DNA of 6,868 nucleotides from Spirochaetota bacterium (GTDB lineage: Bacteria; Spirochaetota; GWE2-31-10; MWDO01): positions 1-6,868 of the forward strand of contig JAGOCL010000132.1 of the NCBI GenBank assembly GCA_017998755.1, written 5' to 3'. The notes under the pieces were generated by a model that was not told where the DNA came from, made no database searches, and worked only from the letters and a program-made list of their open reading frames with translations. The position numbers were made by a program, and so were the translations under genes. Positions 6,854-6,868 of this stretch are shown one piece after another; position 1 is the stretch's first letter, and the number at the start of each line of letters is the position of its first letter.

Positions 6854-6868
6854 GCGAAAGAGCTATAT

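Noticed and set aside
1..6868. Search for a novel system, CRISPR, RNA gene, riboswitch or insertion element
   Set aside because: More than 99% of bases fall in four well-recognised genes; the gaps total under 50 bases, there are no long direct or inverted repeats, and no leader is present upstream of gcvT for a glycine riboswitch.

Overview
The window is a compact, entirely minus-strand run of housekeeping-type genes that reads from high to low coordinates. In transcription order it holds a class A penicillin-binding protein (PBP1A type, 3961-6843), the glycine cleavage T-protein gcvT (2838-3950), the two glycine decarboxylase subunits gcvPA (1503-2837) and gcvPB (64-1506), and the first 50 bases of a gene whose N-terminus looks like a ParB/Srx-type domain (1-50). 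Junctions are 10 bp apart, exactly abutting (TAA then ATG), 4 bp overlapping (ATGA) and 13 bp apart. Each start has a recognisable Shine-Dalgarno sequence, so the layout is that of a single operon with translational coupling. No promoter or terminator is visible, no noncoding stretch exceeds 25 bases, and the promoter must lie upstream of base 6868.

The three gcv products supply the P-protein (two-subunit form) and T-protein of the glycine cleavage system. This system turns glycine plus tetrahydrofolate into 5,10-methylene-THF, CO2 and ammonia, with electrons passed to NAD+. The lipoyl carrier gcvH, which often sits between gcvT and gcvPA, is absent: the gcvT stop codon touches the gcvPA start. 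H-protein and L-protein (lipoamide dehydrogenase) must therefore be encoded elsewhere if the pathway works. The leading gene is a bifunctional peptidoglycan glycosyltransferase/transpeptidase with all catalytic motifs intact and an unusual, strongly acidic, low-complexity C-terminal tail of about 170 residues.

The organism is a bacterium of low G+C (roughly 35-40% by eye) using TGA as a stop and TGG for Trp, with purine-rich ribosome binding sites. The split GcvP points to a lineage such as spirochaetes, Firmicutes, Thermotogae or related anaerobes rather than Proteobacteria. The PBP and the ParB-like N-terminus remind me of spirochaete (Treponema-like) proteins, but this is an impression from memory and not a firm placement.

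I see no mobile element, CRISPR array, RNA gene or defence system. This is mainly ordinary core genome. The points worth a second look are the missing gcvH, the linkage of a cell-wall synthase to glycine catabolism, the PBP tail, and the truncated ParB-like gene at the edge.
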